Of a stretch of 64,000 nucleotides of DNA, positions 15,001 through 29,100 are shown piece after piece (position 1 is the first letter of the stretch; the number at the start of each line of letters is the position of its first letter). Position numbers and translations under genes: made by a program. The DNA is from Neospora caninum Liverpool (lineage: Eukaryota > Apicomplexa > Conoidasida > Eucoccidiorida > Sarcocystidae), in assembly GCF_000208865.1 (NCBI RefSeq), contig NC_018393.1, forward strand, positions 1,860,001 to 1,924,000, in the 5' to 3' direction. The notes under the pieces are model-generated. The model had not been told where the DNA came from, did no database searches, and worked only from the letters and a program-made list of their open reading frames with translations.

Positions 15001-18000
15001 ACTGAGGCACCGACCACGGACGACTTCCAGGACGCGTGCGCGTGCGAAAGAGAAGTTCCGGAGATGCCCTGCCTCATGCCCGACGGAGGGCGCCACACGC
15101 ACACGGATATGCCAGGGACAGCCAACCGTAACCCGTTTATCCAAGGCGCTGACGCCGGGCAACACGGTGACAGGTGGTCAGAAGGTACATCGGGGAGAAG
15201 GGGTACCACGCCGGAGGCAGGCGCCGGTTCCCTGGCGTTGTGTGCGCTGTGGTCTGCACCCCGCTCAGTTGGCTTTCGGGTCCGCTTCGCACGGCCGCTG
15301 TCGTTCGTATCAAACCCCCGCGTTGACGGATCCAGCTCCACTCCGTCAGCCATCCAGAGCGTCTCGGCGCTTATGCAAAACGTCAGCGCGAGGCCTAGAT
15401 GTTTCATCCACGAGCCCGTTCCCCGCTGTGCTTCATCAAATTCGCTCGAGCAGATTCTCTGGGGCGGCTGTTGGCTTCCTTTACGCTGGTTCGTTGCCGC
15501 GGGAGAACTTCCGCGGCCACGCGACGATCCTGGCCCCCCTGCAGGGTTGTTCCTTCCCGTCGTGAGCCCGCGGTTTTCGGTTTCTGACTTTCGTCTTCTC
15601 TCCGCTCCAGGATCTGTGTACGTTGCGCCGCCAAACGGGTCGGATGCCCCGCGCGGAGCATCGTGCACGTCATCGCCGCCTCGCACTTCACACTCAGTAG
15701 AAGCTAGCCGCGTCCTGTCCACGTGGACATAAGGGGCTGACCTTCCTGCCTCCTCAGGTAATCGGCCATGAGGCATTCCACCGCCAAGACATGGCTCTTG
15801 GTTGCCCGCCTCTACACCAGAATACCTATCCATGTTGTCGCCAACTCCATGTGTCCCACTTCGTCGTGCGCTGGGTATTCTTGCACTCCCACAACCTCCC
15901 GGCGTCTCCTTCATTCCAGACCCGCCCACGCCGCAGGATGGCTCGCGTGGGACGACAAGGGAGGCCAAAACCAACGATGCAACGTCCGTTTCTGCACGGA
16001 GGTGTTTGGCGTCGCTCAGCGCGTGTTGGCAGTCGTGAAGCCAGCGACAGAGGCGCGCTCCATCATCCGAGAAAAACGTCGCGTGAAGGCTCGATCCCGT
16101 GGCCTTCACTGAGGCGCACGGCCAGCGGCACCAAAGAGATGGACAAGCAGAGGACCCACAACGGCACGCGGGAGAAGCGGCGGAGTCCCTTCTTCGTAGG
16201 GCCACAACGGTGGTGTCGACTGAAACAGACTCGAGCATCACGGAAAGAAACGACGGAACTGACGGACAGAACGACGCAGTCGTGTCCCGAGGAAACGAGA
16301 GCGCCAGGCCGTCAAATGACAAAGAGGAGCGCTTCCACGTGATACTGGGAAGATCCGCCCATGCCACCGCGCTGGACCACGACACCCCCGAGGCCGCCTG
16401 GAGCGCGGATCTCCAGCGCAACGCTGAAGTAGCAGCCGGCCCCGGCCCGGTGTGTGGGAGCGTTTCATCCGCGCGCAGGCTTGCTGCTTCGTCCAACGTC
16501 CTTTTCTCCCTTCCAGGAGCTGAGGTATTCACGAGGAGACCTCGGTCGCTGAGCAGGCGACACGGCGAGGTAGGAAGGAAATACTGCTCCGAGGCGTTTC
16601 CCTCTGATCCTGGTGCATGACGGAGAGTGTCACGGCGTGTCCCACTGTCTATTCCTTTCCTCGGCTCGTGGGTGCTGCTGTGTGAGGCGGAGCACGAGTG
16701 AAGGGAAGAGAAAAAAGAGAGACGAAGAGGCGAAATCGAGATGTCAAAAGGCTGATCAAGCAGCAGCAGAGGGAGAAGGCCCGGGAGCGACTGAAAGAGA
16801 TCGTGAACGCAGTCAAAGGAAGAATTTGCAGCAGACGAACGAGAGCACGAGCGCAAAAAAGCATTCTGACTTTTACCCACTTTGGCCGTCGTTGAGCCGT
16901 CAACGCGGGCGGGCATGGAAGAGGCTCCAGTGACGCTCGCGGCGGTGCCGTCTGTCGCCTGAGAAAGTCCTTCGGCGGATGGCTCTTTCTCTGGTACACA
17001 TTGTGCTTCCTCGATTCCGACTTCTCGCCTCCCCCTCTCATTCGTGCATTCACGGCGACCTGATCGCAGCCCCCGCGCGGGCAGTCGACCGCCGGGAATC
17101 CTGGCGCATTCGCCTTTTTCTGACAGCGACGCGGCGGCAGCAACACAGGCCGCGAGCGCTGGGAAGCGCACGGACGACGCCATCGCCACTGTCTCGCCAA
17201 CGACAACCAGCCAATCTGGAGAAACGTGGAGGTTGAAACCAGCGGGGGAAGACACCACCGAGTCAACACCAGCGTTCGACCTCGAGACCCGCTGTTTCCC
17301 TTCCGCCGCAGCCCCTTGGCTGAGGCGCGGAGACGGCTCACAGACACGTAGGTAAAAAAGGGGTTCTCTGACGCGTCGCCAGGCCGCGACGGCGGGGAGC
17401 ACCAGCGACCGCGGAGAGGCGCCGGCAGGAGGTGGGGGAAGGAGGATGGCGGCGGAGGCGTCTAGACACGGTTGGAAGAAAAAAAAGAGGGAGGCGTTTC
17501 CCTGCGTCTCACCCGATGGAGCGCAGTCCGGCCGGTTTGTCAACAGATCCCTCTCTTGATCGTCCACCGCCTGGTCCCTTTCTGCTGACCTGCCGAGAAG
17601 GGCGTCCGGCCGCAACACAGCCCCTAGCGCAGCGGTACCCGACAGCGGATACGCGCAGGCTGGCCAAGGGGCGCGACCTGAGCAAGGAAAAAACCCGCGG
17701 GACTCGTAGTCCTTGCCGCTATCGCTGCTGTTTCCGGATGTGGCCTTTGGCAAAAGAGCGGGACAGAAAGCCACGCGGAAGTAGAGCGAAGCAACAGGCG
17801 ACGAGGGCGCACCATCTCCGCACTGGCGCGGCGCTATGTCGAACACGGGCGTCGCCGGTATCCCTCGTTCTCCCGCCGCGTTGTCGAGAGAATCATTCTT
17901 GCAAAGGTGTCGGCCCTCTTCCTCGTTCTCCAACACCGTGTCTCCAAAGGCGCTTGAAAGCCGCTGGCTGTCTTCTGTGAGAGGCACTGCGTACGCGCGC

Positions 18001-20103
18001 ACCGTCTCCACTCTCGCTGTCGTTTCGAGAAGTAGCCATGCGGGTGAGTGTGGCGAGAGAGAGAACCAGCGAGACGAATGGGAAACGGCCTCGATCTGAT
18101 TGCGGTACTGAGCCATTCGATCTCCAGGCAAGCATCCACGCCTATTGCCGATCCCGGCTGTGGCGGGGTTGGTGCTCGCGACCCTGTTGTGCCCCGCCGC
18201 GTCGTGGCCAGACCATTCGCCGCCATCGTCTCGTTGGGCTCTATCGTCTCGTCTTGGGCGTCCCAGTGCTTCCGCTCTCTGACTCGCGTCACGACTCCGT
18301 TCGGAAAAAGCAAAACACGGAACGTCCAAACAAGGGCCGCTCCTGTCTGGGACACTGCCGTGGGGGTGGTCAGGCGTCTCTCCCGGCAGTTCCACTCGAT
18401 GCATGCGTTGTGTCGTTTGCTGGCCATCGTCTCGCCACTGCGGCAGCAGGATCCGCTTCCAGAATTCGGCGTCGCTTTGCCCTTCCCCTTCATGTTCTTT
18501 GGTTTCGGGTTGTCGCCCAGACGGGCTGGCGGTTGTCGCCTCTTTCGGTCTCTCCCCTGGGGCCTTGCCTTTCGGCAGATGCGAATGAGCCCTCTGCGCA
18601 AGCGGACACACGACCTGAGAACGGACCGCCGGAACCTCAGACACCGCAGATGCGAAGGACGCGACACGCGCAGAGAAGGAGAAGCCGCCGACCGATGCAT
18701 GCAGTTGCGGGTTCTCTGCTCGACGACCCTCCTCGTTCACACAGGCCGATAGCGGATCATGAATCGAGGTGCGAAGGGAATTAATTGGAAGCCTGGCGAC
18801 CGACGCCGCTCTACCTTCTGGTGTGTCAACACCTCGCACACACTGCAAGCTCGCAAACGCGAACGAATCTGTCGGCGTGTTATACTCAGTTGCTGACGTT
18901 TGACTCCGACGCACAGCCGTGCAGGCTAGGTGAGGATGACGGCTTGAAGAGGCGGACGCAAGGGGGGGAGACGAATACCAAAACAACACATCCTGCTTCT
19001 GTCGCTGCCCGTTCGTGGCGTGTAAATCGCCGTCCGGTTCGTCGCCACTTCGGGGGTGTTCTTGACGTCCGTTTCCGCATTGTTCGTCCTCTCGCTCATC
19101 AAGCACGACGCACCCCAACACACCCAGAAGCACGAGGGAGACACCAAAATCCACGGCAACGACGGCCGCAGCGAGGGCTCGCAGCGAGGGCGGCGCGAGG
19201 CGGACAGACAGAGAAGAGAACGCGAAGGAGGCCTGGCAGGTCGCCGCAGGAACTAGCACTGGCGCCGACGGACGACGCGACGCGGGAGAAACGGACAAGG
19301 CACCGGCGCCTAAAGCGACGGAGTGAGACAAATGGGTACAGCCAGCAGGCCATGGTACACCATGCGAGCAAGGCAAAGAAGAGTGTGGAAATGAGCAAAA
19401 CGAATGAGGAGGCTCCTGCTGTGGATGCGACGGGAGAACAGGAAGCGAAGGAGGGAGGCCGGTTTGGATGCGTCGCGGCTGCAGGATGGACGATACCGAC
19501 GGCCCGCCTCTACCGTGTGCGCTCGCCGACGTTCCCCTTTCTCGTTCACAGATTTCCGCCTCCACAGGAGCAGCCCTGGATCCGAGCGCCGTTGTCACCC
19601 TTTCGGAGGAGGGGGGGAAACCGTTTTGAGTGCCTCCGCCTAACAGTGTTTGCGCACCCTCCTGATGCAGCTGCAGACCACGACATGAGATGAAGACCGG
19701 AACTGGCATGCCTCAAAACTAGGTGTTTGCGCTCATCTGTTAGGTGTTGCACGCACGCACTCGCCTCCTCGATATTACCGCTCTTGACCCCCACGGTCGC
19801 CCGACTCAGTCCCGATTGCACACATTCACGCTTCAGCGTGAAACAAGTCAGAGCCACAACCGCACAGTCATGCACGAAAGTTTGGATGGCATGACTTTTA
19901 ACGCCGCAAACGATGCGAGAAAATACCATGTCGCGTTGTCTAGGTGAACGAATCACGTGTCATAAATACAACCAGTGAAGGCTCTTTTGTTTTCCTAGCA
20001 CGGAGGTACATACAACCACACCTTGGCGAACAGCACAATATACACATGCATACATGCTATCCGCTAGAGTACAGGCGGATACAGTCGAATGCACCCCCAT
20101 ATG

Positions 20104-20171
<68 letters not shown>

Positions 20172-23100
20172 TAGATAGATAGGATAGACAGATAGATCGA
20201 TATATAGATAGATATATGCCGTGAACATAGTCTGCTCCAGGTGTCCAAACCGGGTTGCGCTGAACCTCAGCCGAGGTCTCCCAACGTTGCCTCTGCGTAT
20301 ACTCACCTGATGCAACTCGCATGCCAGAGCGTTGACGGACACGAGGGACACCGAAAGTGAATGGGATCGTACGCCTGCATCTACGAACGTGTTAGCTGTT
20401 GCCTTCACAGGCGTTTGTCTGTGTTGCCCTCCAACATGTGAATCTCGCTTTGACAATCTCTCGGCGGCTAGCGTCACCCCTGAGCCGTGGCGGTCTTGCT
20501 TGATGTGCTTGTCGGTTTGTCCTCGCGGCGCCGGGCCCTCAGTCGCCGACATCGACTTGGTTTCCGGATGCCGCCCTTCCGTCGAGATCACCACCGAGGC
20601 ATGCTCAACGAGAAGTGTGAATCGTTCTTCGTCGCTGGTTCTCTGGCTCCGCATCCTGGCCTCTCGTCCCCACGGCGTTCTGCCAGATTCAGTGGAATCA
20701 CACGATTTCTGTTTGCGGTCTAAGAACCGAAACTCTCTTCTCTGCATGACGGTCTCACGATTCGTCACCCTCGCACAGGTGGCGAGACGGTCTTCATGAG
20801 GTACTCCACGGTCACACCCGGCGCGCTCTTCTCTCTCGGCAAAGCCTTCGACGGGGGCCTGAACTGCCACGGGCTCCACCGCAAAGACCCCGGCGGTTCG
20901 GGAAATGGACGAAGGTGCACGGCGCGCGAGGGGGTACTGCGAAGGCGCGGGAGGCCATGCGGCAACGCTAGTCAGGTCTGCGGCCCGAAGGTCAGCCAGG
21001 AGTGTCGTGGACGGGAATAGCACGCAGCCGCGCAGGGACCGAAGACACGCTCCCCGGTGCGAGGCTAGGGAACGCAGAAGAGTCTCGACGTCTGGTGGAA
21101 GGGAGTGCTTGGAAACCCTGCGTGAGCAACGGAGGTCGCGGCAGCAGAAATAACGGATCAGAACGCCCAGCCGGTGTAGTATGTGTGGTAGGCTGCATGC
21201 CGCCCCCAGGGCGTTCGAACTGAATCGACTCCGGAGCGAGGCGCCCGTGCGCTCGAGGGTACAAAACGGAAAGGAGAGCAAAAACGTGCAATACAGCCCA
21301 ACGACTCGGATGCAGAGACAATGCTGCACCCTCTCTCTGCGAGGAGCTGGGGTACCGTAGGAGACCATGGCCCAAGACACACATCGCCCTGGAATCGCCC
21401 TGAACTTCCGACGAACTGCTTCAACGTGCGCCATCACACGCACTACGCACTTGCAACCGCGCTGCCTGAGTAGATCGCCACACGAGTATCGAGATGATCG
21501 CAAATACGCTGGGCATTGGTCACCGGTCTGGTGCATGGAAGAACCAAGACATAGGCACAGACACTCTGACTGTCGCAACCTACCTTACACGTTTGAGAAC
21601 GAGGGAAACCCAGGTGACTGTGTCGCGTTTGTCAACAATCACACGATTCCTCACTTTGGATATCCCCCGGCACTCGTCCTCTCCCCCAGGGGTTGTCAGC
21701 TGCGCGGCGGCCGACGACCTGTCATCCGGGGACGAGGATGTGGCTGACGACGAAGGCAATTCAGATGATGAAAAGGAACAGGCACCAGGATACCCCACGT
21801 CGCTGCCGAACCGACAGGGATCCGCAGAAGGAAGTTGGATGCCAAAATCTATGTGAGGAAGCTCAAGAACGAAATCAAGAGCAGCTGACGGTGCGGGCAA
21901 TGGCGCCGACACGGGGTCTGACACTGGCGTCTCCGGGGAGAGAGCTAAAGGGCGAACAGCTCTTCGCTCTATCGGTCGCCGGATTTCTTCCCTGGACTCG
22001 TCCCCTTGCCAAGCTGCATTCTTCGCTCCCTCGTCCGCTTGAGTCGCCGCCGTCAAGCCCTCCGCCGAGCCTCGACGACGCTTGGCGACCGCGATTTCTA
22101 CGCTCGCACCAGGCTCTCTGCCAGCGTCAGCCGGGCACTGCGAGACGCCATGCGGGTCTGAGCCTTCTTCCCGCCCATCTTTCCCCCGCTCCGATCGTCT
22201 TCCTGCAGTTCCGTTTGGCTCGTCGATCTCATGCTGGGGTGCGTCCCGCCTGGCGCGCCGCTGGGCCGACGCAGGCGACACCTCACACGCCCCGAAAGAG
22301 CGGTCGCCCGGACAAGGCCCCACGCCGTTCTTCACCGTTCGCTGTCTGGGTCGGGGCGACGGCGACGACGCGCGTCTGCTCCCAGATACAAGAAAAGCGC
22401 AAAGGGACGGGAAAAGAGACACAGGACGCAGGCGGACGGAGAGGTCGCCTAGCACGAGAGAAACCCGGTAGCGGGGAGAGAACGAAGGCCCCAGCTGTCG
22501 GCGGGAGGCAGGGGTCGGAGCGGCAGAACCCGCGGCCAGGTGCAACGCCGACGACGGCGGAGTCGACGAGGAACTCAGCGAAGCGACGGCGGGTTCTGAA
22601 GAACTTCCCGGACTCCACTGATCCGTCAGCTTGTCCCAGCTTAAAGCCTGTGCAGCAAAGGCCGAGCAAGGAGCAGCAGCCGACGGCGACCGTGAGGGCT
22701 CCCCTACCTTGGGAACGAATAACGCATCCGCCACGAACGAGCGCACACCAAGGCCAACCCTCAGAGGCATCGAGGCTAAAACGAATGGGGCAGCCAAGGA
22801 ACGAAGGAGAAACAACCGAGCGGCAGTCGACACGAGGCATTGACCCCCAACAAGGAAAGCAAGTAGCCGACTCAAAGTCGAAAGGCGTATCTTGATCCTT
22901 CGTTCCGCCGTGGTCTTCTTTTGCCTAACCGCGGACGCCAGTCATGAACACTTTGCATATCTGGCCGCTGCGGAGCCGTCAGACGTATCATAGACTGAAC
23001 ACACGCCCTCATGTGGCTTCGCTCCTCGTCCGCCTTTCAGTGATCGCTGTCAGCGCCTTTTGGCTTTCGGAACCTCTCCGCCGTCGCCTCCGATCCCTGG

Positions 23101-26100
23101 CCGCACGTGCGTGCTTTTTTCCCGTCTTCTGCGCGAGTGATGCGCGTTCCCCGATTCCCTCGATTACCTTTCTCAGTGTTGCTCCCGTTCCCCTACGGCT
23201 TACCGCCTCGCGACCGTACGCACGGTTTTGCTGCAGCCGAAGCCTCGCATAGTTCATGTTTTCTTCGGTGACAAGAAGAATCGCGCACTGAATCGCAGGC
23301 GCCCGCATCTGAGCACCTTCTTCTCCCGCTTCAGCACACGCGACCGGGCGTTCTTCCGCCCGCGGTAACACAGTAGAGGAACGCAAAGACGACTCAGCAT
23401 GTGCTGGTGGTTCTGCCGGCGACTCGTGTTCTAGTGTTGCCTGGGCACTGTCTGTTACAGCGGACTCCGAGAATGACGAAACCACTGCGGAGGCCTGAGA
23501 GTCTGCTTGAGCCTCGTGGCTGCCGAAGCGAGCGAAGGAGGACAATGCGAAGGAAGAAAGCCGCGAGAAAAGACTGCTTTCGGAAGAGGCCGCAGGCGGC
23601 CGAGAGGCAAGCGTACCGCTCTCACTTGTCACCGCGTCCACGCCTGCGTCTCCGTTCAAAGGAGAGACAGTAGCAGATGCACACGCAGTCGAAGACGAGT
23701 GCAGCAGACGGACGCCTGCGGGCGGCGAACCTGCGCTAGATGCCCCTGCATGCGACACGTGTGCCGCGCCGACACTCTGCATGTCCATCGCGCTCCGTTG
23801 CGCCCCTGCGTCTGGTCCCCGGCCATCTGGACGCGACGTCGAAATATCAGCAGGAAGCCGGGTAGGGACTGAAGGCCTGACCGAGTCTCCCGCAAGGGCC
23901 CGCGGCGACGGCGCGGAAGCCGCGCCGGACGATGGCATGTTGCGGGCGAGCCCAAATGCTCCTGAGAAGAGGCATCACACAACGCGTAGCCCAGAAACGC
24001 ATGCACTGACACAGCGACGATAGCCCAAAAACCTGGAACACGTGAGAGAACGCTGGGCGAGTGGGGGCCGCAGACGGGAATCCACCCCACGCACCAGTTA
24101 TCCAGACCATAAGGTGTTCTCCCGACGAACGCTACATGTTCGTTTCCCCGCGTAGACACCTAACACAGGCTGCTCATTTGCGTTCTGTATATGCTTCCGG
24201 CATTTCGCCTATTCCGGAGACAGACCACTATGCTCCTGCGCCCAAACGCAAGGGCGCCTGATATAGCAGACACTGCGTCACATGTTGCAAATCGGAGCAC
24301 GGAACACTGCGTATGAAAGCAGCCATGACAGGCATTCGGCACCAGATAAGCGAACGTGCATTGTCCAGAGACGTGAGAGAGGATCCTCTTGCTGCACGGT
24401 TGGACGTACATTTACGAAACACGAAGAGACATTCTAGGGGGAAAAGAACTGCGACACAGCCTGGGGACATGTCAGCACGTGATATCGTACAACCCTTCGT
24501 CGGCGACACCGCGCTGTCGGACGGACTCACCACTGTTTTGGAAGGCGCCATTCTCCGGCGCCCGTCCAAGCAGAATGAAATAATGCTCGGCATCAACTTC
24601 ATCCACCTGCTGACAAGCAGCGGGGAGTTCCGCCTCGAGATCCCCAGCTTCCCATTGTCTCCCTCTCTGTTCTGGCCCTTCCTCGCTCCGACCATCGCAC
24701 ACTTCCGTCTGCGTGGGAAGTGCTCTCCTCCTCTCGTTCCGCCCTCGACGACCCCGCGGCCGCGTTTTAGCTTTTCGGCTGCGCGCAGCAGATGGGCACG
24801 GCGGCCTGGCGTCGTACAGGCCTTGCGCAAGACCTGGCGAGAAGGCACCATACGTCGGAAGACGCACCCGGGCTCCAGCACTTCTGTTGCATCGTTCCTT
24901 TGCCCAGACGGCCTGTGCTTCGAAGCCGACTTCTGGGACCCCTTCCGAGGGCAGAGGGAGGGCCAGCGTTGCGGCTAGGTCATCAATGCCGAGCTGGAGG
25001 ATTTGATTGACTCTCGGCTTCGCCACCTGCCTAGGGTCACGAGCGACATCCTCTGCCATCGCAGACTCGTCAGCTGTAGCTTGTGTCGCATCTGGAACAG
25101 ACGTGTCCACCGTCGCGGAAACAGAACGAGACACAAACACAGGCGAACCTGGAGGGGACGGCGGGCGAACGGGCTGCGACGATAGGGACAGAGAACCCGA
25201 AGACGGTGGAACGGACACTGGCAACGGGGAAGCCACGGCACAAGGCGATGACGGCGCGGAGGAGGCGGTGATTGGCGGCGTCGGTGAGACTGTCGCAGGA
25301 CGCGACTCGGGAAACGCTGGCGTGAAGGCCCGAGACGACGCGCGACGCAGTGGCGTCGACCCTGTGCCTCGATCCAAGGTCACTAGGTCGAGAGCTACGG
25401 TGAAAGCGGAGAGATTAAGGCGAACGAATATTGGACCGCATGCGCGCTGAAGCCGAGTCAGGAAAGGAAGGGAAGTTCGTCTTGTTTCTTCCTGGAATAA
25501 AGTCGATGCGTCCACGTCCTCCTGGCTCAAGCTGTCCATACGGCGCCTGTCGACCTCACTGGAAGGCGGCAACCTCCCTTTGCCTCTCGCGGCGGCGTCA
25601 TGAAAAGCCCGTTCACGCTCCTGGCCTGGGTCCTCGTGGAGCCTGTCGTCGTCTTGGAACTCGTCGGCCGAGCCGACGGACCCCGTTTCCGCAGAGAAAA
25701 AGGCAGAATCGTCTGACGAGAGCGAACCACCTCCGGGATCTTCCTCCGTCGAAAGGCTTGACTCATACTCCTCACTTTCTATTTCCTCGTCATGCTGGCA
25801 CGGCCCTTCCACCTCTCCCTCGGTTTCGAGTTCTTCTCCGTTGGCCGCTCTTGTTCGCAGAGAGCTTGAATCTCCGTCTGGGTCCCCGGCGCCTACACGT
25901 AGCGCCGGTACTTCCTTCCTGGCGTCCACTGACTTCGGGTCTGATCCGCCAGCGGCTTTCTCAGCAAAAAGCGACACCGGCGAAGGGTTCCTCGTCGTCG
26001 ACGGTGGCTCGCCAGAACACTTCGACTCCGCAGTCCCTGCGTCTGTTCCAGAACACTGTGGCGGCACACGAGGCGCTTGTTCCCCTTGTTCCTCTTCACC

Positions 26101-29100
26101 GTCGCCCGCGTCCCCCTCCTCCTCGCTGCTGCTGCCTAGAAGAAGCTCGGCTACCCATCTGGCCCAAGTCCGCCCGCCAGCGGCTCTTTCGTCTTTGCTT
26201 GGTTCTTTCTGCCTCGCGCCTTCTCCAGCCCATAGCTGTGTTTCGGTCGCTGCTTCGTTCGCGCGTGCGGATACCCTCTCGTCCTCGGCCGCCCTTCGGT
26301 TCACCTGGTTTTCTGCTCCGCCGCCTTCACCGACAAGATACGAGGATGTAACGGTGCCTGCGTGCCGTCGCGTGTTCCCGCTGTCTGGCTCCCCGTCGCC
26401 AACTGGATCTGCGGACGCGCTGACGCCGTCCGCCGGAGATGCCGTTGAAGCCAACGAGCACGCGGACAGCGGAAGCCGCTCCTCGGCGTCTTCGGTGGAA
26501 CTCCTCTGGTCAATATTCACGCGCGCGTCTGCCCGTCTCGTCCCCTTGCTGCCTGTCGCCATCCCCTGCTCACGCGCTGTCAAGTCGGCAATTGAAGCGG
26601 ACCACTTTCTGCCCTCATAGGTTCCCTCCGGAATGCACGGAGACTCCCCGTCTGTGCGCGTTCCTTGATTTCCGCCGCTGTGCGCCCGCTCCCTCAATGC
26701 CACGTCCGAGGGCGTTCGCGCTTGATCCGGCAGCTCGTTCTCGTCGCCATCTCCTGTGTCTGCTTCTTGTTCGTCTGCATAGGGCACGCCGCCCTTCGCA
26801 CCGAAACGGTCAGCGCGCCTGTCATGCGCTCTGTGAAACAAAAGTTTCGGCGGCCACTCGTGGGCGTCCGCGTCGCTTGTCCCTCCCCCGTACGGCACCT
26901 GTTTGGCCAGATCATCGTCACGTGCGCTGGTGGCCGCTCCCAAGCTGCCTTCGCGGCAGAGTGCCCGTTGGCTGTGTCCACTCCGCTCGATGGTGCTTAT
27001 CCTGTCATCCTCTCCGCCCTTGAGCCTGTCGCTGCGTTCCTCCTCTTCCGTCTGTTCGCCTTCTTCCCGCGACAGCATTTGGCGGAGCGCGAAGAGTTGT
27101 GAAGAACTGAGGCGTAAGTGGAACGGCGCGAGGTCGATTTGCAGTGTGAGCGGATGCGGCCTGCGCGCCTCAAGAACGCGATGGCGCTGGTGCTTCTCGA
27201 GTTCCTTTTTCTTCCGCTTTTGTTGCAGAAGAAGTAACACTTGTTGGTCGAGATGATGCTGGACCATCTCACGCCGCAACTTGTCGAGTTCCGCAGGTGC
27301 GAGTGTGTCTTCCAAATGCTTCTGCAGGCTCGCCGGAAGGCTCGGCAAGTCGCCCGTCGCCTCTGCGATCTGTGCCCGCGACTGCCGATACAGTTCACGC
27401 TCGTCGTCGCTATCTTCCAGGGCTGAAGTGTCTCCGCTGTAGTGCCCGGTTCCGAGCGAGGCAGCTTTCCCCACGTCCATTCCAACCGTGTGCTCTCTTT
27501 CACCGTCGGGCCATGCGTCACAGCTGTCTTTCCAGGTGAGTAACCCGCTGCCGGAGCTCCGTGGGTCACCACAGAAAGAATGTCGTACACGCTGGTAAGT
27601 TGCCTCACGAGTTAGGCTGCCGCATTGACGCGCCGTACCCGCCCCCTCGTCTGTCCAGGGCTCATCGCGCCGCTCGCCCCTGGCGTCTAAGAGAGACAGG
27701 GGAAGCGAAAAATGAATCTCACAGCCCCACCTATGGACCACCGGCTGTTCGGCGCGACCCCTCGTGACATGCCGCCGCTGTCGACAGTGCCTGCCTGGCT
27801 CCACGCATGCGCGCGGTGTCGCCCCGCAGCGGTCGATGGACTGCTCCCAAGCCGTACCCTTGGCCGAGTGCCACGGGGCATCTGCTCCTGGTGGCTGCTC
27901 ACTTCCACCACCGTCTGCGGCCTTGTCCCCCCGTTGAGACAGCGACGGCTCGTGCGCCGTCCTCCTGTTGTGCATGCTCACAGGGTCAGACAGCCGCGCG
28001 GACGGGGCATCAGGAGACGCGAGAAGGGACGCGGACGAGGCCGACGCGGGAGAATGCGAGCGCTGACCTCCACCGGCCCCGTCTTCTCCAGTTGCAGCGG
28101 TGGAACCGCGGCGCGGCAGCGACGGCGAGGGCGCAGCGGTCGGCGCCGCAGCGGCGTCTGCTTGCGCCGAGGGACATCCTGCCTGAATCTGGGGGAGCGC
28201 GCAAGCAGACGCCGAGGGCACCGCGTTTTGTCCCAGACCCGCAGGGGTACTCAGAGAATGCGACGAGACGGACGAGTCGTTTGAGCACTCTCCAGGGTGC
28301 ATCGCGTCTCCGGCAAGCACCCCTCGCGTTTCTGTGTGGGTTGAGCATTGGAAGTCTGGCAACGGAACGAGAGATGACGACGGCGCTGCACAGGCTGCAA
28401 GGCGTTCAACACTGAGACCTGTGGACACGCCTCCTGCCGTAGGTGCGAAATGACACTCAGGCGACACAGACGCGCACAGAGAAGATGCTCTCGGACGATT
28501 CGTGGGCAGACCAGGCCCAGCGGATGCAGTGCACCACCGGCATCCCGACGACGACTCCGTGGAGGCCGCGTGTGCCTCCTGACTTTCAACGCAGATCGTA
28601 AGATCCTTGACGCGCAAGAGCCGATGCAAAACGAGATTTTCTTGGGTGCCTGCGCCTGCGTCGTGTGAGCGTCCCTCACCACTGGCACTTCTGGACACGC
28701 CTGCGAGCCGCGTCTCCTCGGCGGAGACATCACGCGGCTTAAGAGAAGCCGCAGGCTGCTGAAACTTTAAAAGAGCCAGAAGGGGATGAGGCGTCCCCGC
28801 CTGGTTCGCAGGCGGGATCGGCGTGGGACGCTCGCTTCCGGACACTGCGGAGATCCCGCCTGCATTCTTGACCGACGAAGCGAGGGGCGGCGACGGAAGG
28901 GGTAGCGGATTCGCAGCCTTGTCGCTCGGCTGAAGGAGAAGCAGCCCCACAGACAGCGACGCACTGTGGGGGCCGTCGTCGTAGCGAATAACGGCGTTGC
29001 TAATACGAATGGCGGTGTTCGACAAAATCGAGGCCAAAATCGACTTTACCCACGAGTCGCTCCCTCCTGAAGATTTCTTCGGATCCGACGCAGACGACGA

